Shown: in pieces, positions 5,035 to 5,971 of the stretch
Layout of the letters: every line of letters begins with the position of its first letter
Numbering within the stretch: position 1 is the first letter of the stretch
Source: Nocardiopsaceae bacterium
Lineage (GTDB): Bacteria > Actinomycetota > Actinomycetes > Streptosporangiales > Streptosporangiaceae
NCBI GenBank assembly: GCA_031254715.1
Contig: JAIRTY010000387.1
Span: 1-5,971, forward strand
Reading direction: 5' to 3'
DNA: 5,971 nt
Position numbers and translations under genes: made by a program
Notes under the pieces: generated by a model
Told to the model about the DNA's origin: nothing
What the model saw: only the letters and a program-made list of their open reading frames with translations
The model's database searches: none

Positions 5035-5048
5035 GTGTCAGGGTCACG
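5026..5048. promoter_or_regulatory. 10-bp-arm inverted repeat over the start codon, candidate operator
   Basis: CGTGACCCTG (5026-5035) and CAGGGTCACG (5039-5048) are perfect reverse complements around a central TGT. The repeat spans the end of the -10 hexamer, the predicted transcription start and the GTG at 5035-5037. A dimeric repressor bound here would block initiation. If the mRNA is leaderless, only the right arm and the last base of the left arm would be transcribed, so a DNA-level operator fits better than an RNA hairpin. Confidence 0.5.
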
Positions 5049-5971
5049 CGCCGCCGCGCTTCTCGCCGCCCCGTTCGGGCGCCAGTTCGTGTTCGAACGG
5101 CTGGGTTTCAGCCCGGAGCACGACCTCTCCGGCGCGGCCGGGCCCGGGCAGGAGCCAGGGACGGCCGTGTTCCGGGCCGTCGGCAGCGCGTCGCGCCCGC
5201 CACGGGCCCGGCGGAGCTGGCGCGACGTACCGGCCGGCGAGCTGCAGGCAGCGGTGACCCGGCTGGTGGCGCGCGGCGACTGGCGGCAGCAGCTGGCCGG
5301 CAGCGAGGCGGAGCTGCTCCTGCAGCTGGCGCGGCTGAGCGCGACCTTCGGGTTCGACGGTGCCGATGAGGGGCTGTGGGAACTCACCAGCCGGGCCGCT
5401 GACGCCCTGCTGCCGGTGGCCGGGGCGCTGGCGGCCGCGCCGGCCGCCAGCACCTGGTGGGACCGGCTGGACCGGCGGGACCAGCGGCACGTGCAGTGGC
5501 GCGGCAAGCCGCTGCTGGCCGGGGACGCGGTGGCGCGGGCGGTCTGGAAGGAGGCCGCCCGCGAGCGGGAGCAGAACGCCGACGGGCTGGCGGCCGGCCC
5601 CCGCGAGCGCGAGCCGGGCCAGCGCTACGGCGCCTTCTGGTGGTCGGGCCCGTCGTACTCAGGCACCTGGACCGGCCCGGCCTGTCCCGGGGTGCCCGCC
5701 CTGGAGCTGCTGTGCTGGTTTGACGGCCCGCCACCGAAGGCCGGCAACCCGGCCGAGGCCACCGTCTGGTCGCTGGAGATCGACCCGGCGGCCAGGGTTT
5801 TCGAGGTCACCGGGCCGGGCGACTGGCAGCAGCTGGTGGACGAGTTCCCGCGCGATGTCACCGGCACCCATGACGGCGAGTGGCGGGACTGGGGCGGGCA
5901 GCTGGGACCGTGGCGGCTGCCGGACTGGGCGGCGGTGGCCGGACGGTACGACGGCGTGCACGTCACGATCG
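5035..5971 (+). CDS. Trp-rich protein of unknown function (N-terminal 312 codons, cut by window end)
   Basis: An open frame runs from GTG 5035 to the right edge without a stop, 312 codons plus one base, so the C terminus is missing. I do not recognise the family. The visible part has no signal peptide and no clear membrane helix. It opens VSGSRAAALLAAPFGRQFVFERLGF, then a helical, Ala/Leu/Arg-rich region (about residues 60-145). Past residue 200 it becomes Trp- and Gly-rich with a beta-like character (FWWSGPSYSGTW, then WSLEIDPAARVFEVTGPGDW near 243-262, and GPWRLPDWAAVAGRYDGVHVTI at the edge). Seventeen tryptophans occur in 312 residues. G/C at third positions is consistent throughout and matches the genes to the left. 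An in-frame ATG at 4993 would add 14 residues but has no spaced Shine-Dalgarno; GTG 5035 is preferred because it lies six bases after TACCGT. Confidence 0.8.
   Translation, partial: MSGSRAAALLAAPFGRQFVFERLGFSPEHDLSGAAGPGQEPGTAVFRAVGSASRPPRARRSWRDVPAGELQAAVTRLVARGDWRQQLAGSEAELLLQLARLSATFGFDGADEGLWELTSRAADALLPVAGALAAAPAASTWWDRLDRRDQRHVQWRGKPLLAGDAVARAVWKEAAREREQNADGLAAGPREREPGQRYGAFWWSGPSYSGTWTGPACPGVPALELLCWFDGPPPKAGNPAEATVWSLEIDPAARVFEVTGPGDWQQLVDEFPRDVTGTHDGEWRDWGGQLGPWRLPDWAAVAGRYDGVHVTI

Overview
The window is gene-dense, very GC-rich DNA with GTG starts, strong G/C preference at codon third positions and many long antisense shadow frames. This points to a high-GC actinomycete (Actinomycetota); the order or genus cannot be set from the sequence alone. 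All six complete genes and one gene cut by the right edge lie on the + strand. I see no tRNA, rRNA, CRISPR array, insertion sequence or phage gene.

Layout: (1) 47-1634 is a two-gene operon: a YCII/DGPF-domain protein and, seven bases later, an ECF42-type sigma factor with a long C-terminal extension (DUF6596 plus TPR-like helices). It closes with a hairpin at 1637-1662. (2) 1686-2165 is a GNAT acetyltransferase whose GTG sits six bases after a -10 hexamer, the signature of a leaderless mRNA. A second hairpin follows at 2178-2220. (3) 2283-3206 is a ZnT9-like cation diffusion facilitator, preceded by an 8-base direct repeat. (4) 3254-3436 is a 60-residue protein of unknown function with a clear ribosome binding site. 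(5) 3437-3717 is a repeat-rich intergenic region and leader. It contains inverted repeats, four TGACC boxes, and a GGCTCCC segment that can pair either with an upstream GGGAGTC or with an identical GGGAGTC carrying the Shine-Dalgarno of the next gene. (6) 3718-4926 encodes a UDP-sulfoquinovose synthase-type (SQD1/SqdB) NAD-dependent enzyme, followed by a hairpin. (7) 5035 to the window end is the first 312 codons of a Trp-rich protein I do not recognise. It also appears leaderless, and a 10-base-arm inverted repeat covers its start codon.

The DGPF and sigma genes form a known regulatory pair. The other genes look like separate transcription units with no evident shared pathway. No glycosyltransferase that would finish sulfolipid synthesis lies beside the SqdB-like gene here. 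The least ordinary signals are the possible structured leader before the SqdB-like gene and the palindrome over the start of the last gene. No complete new multi-gene system is evident.
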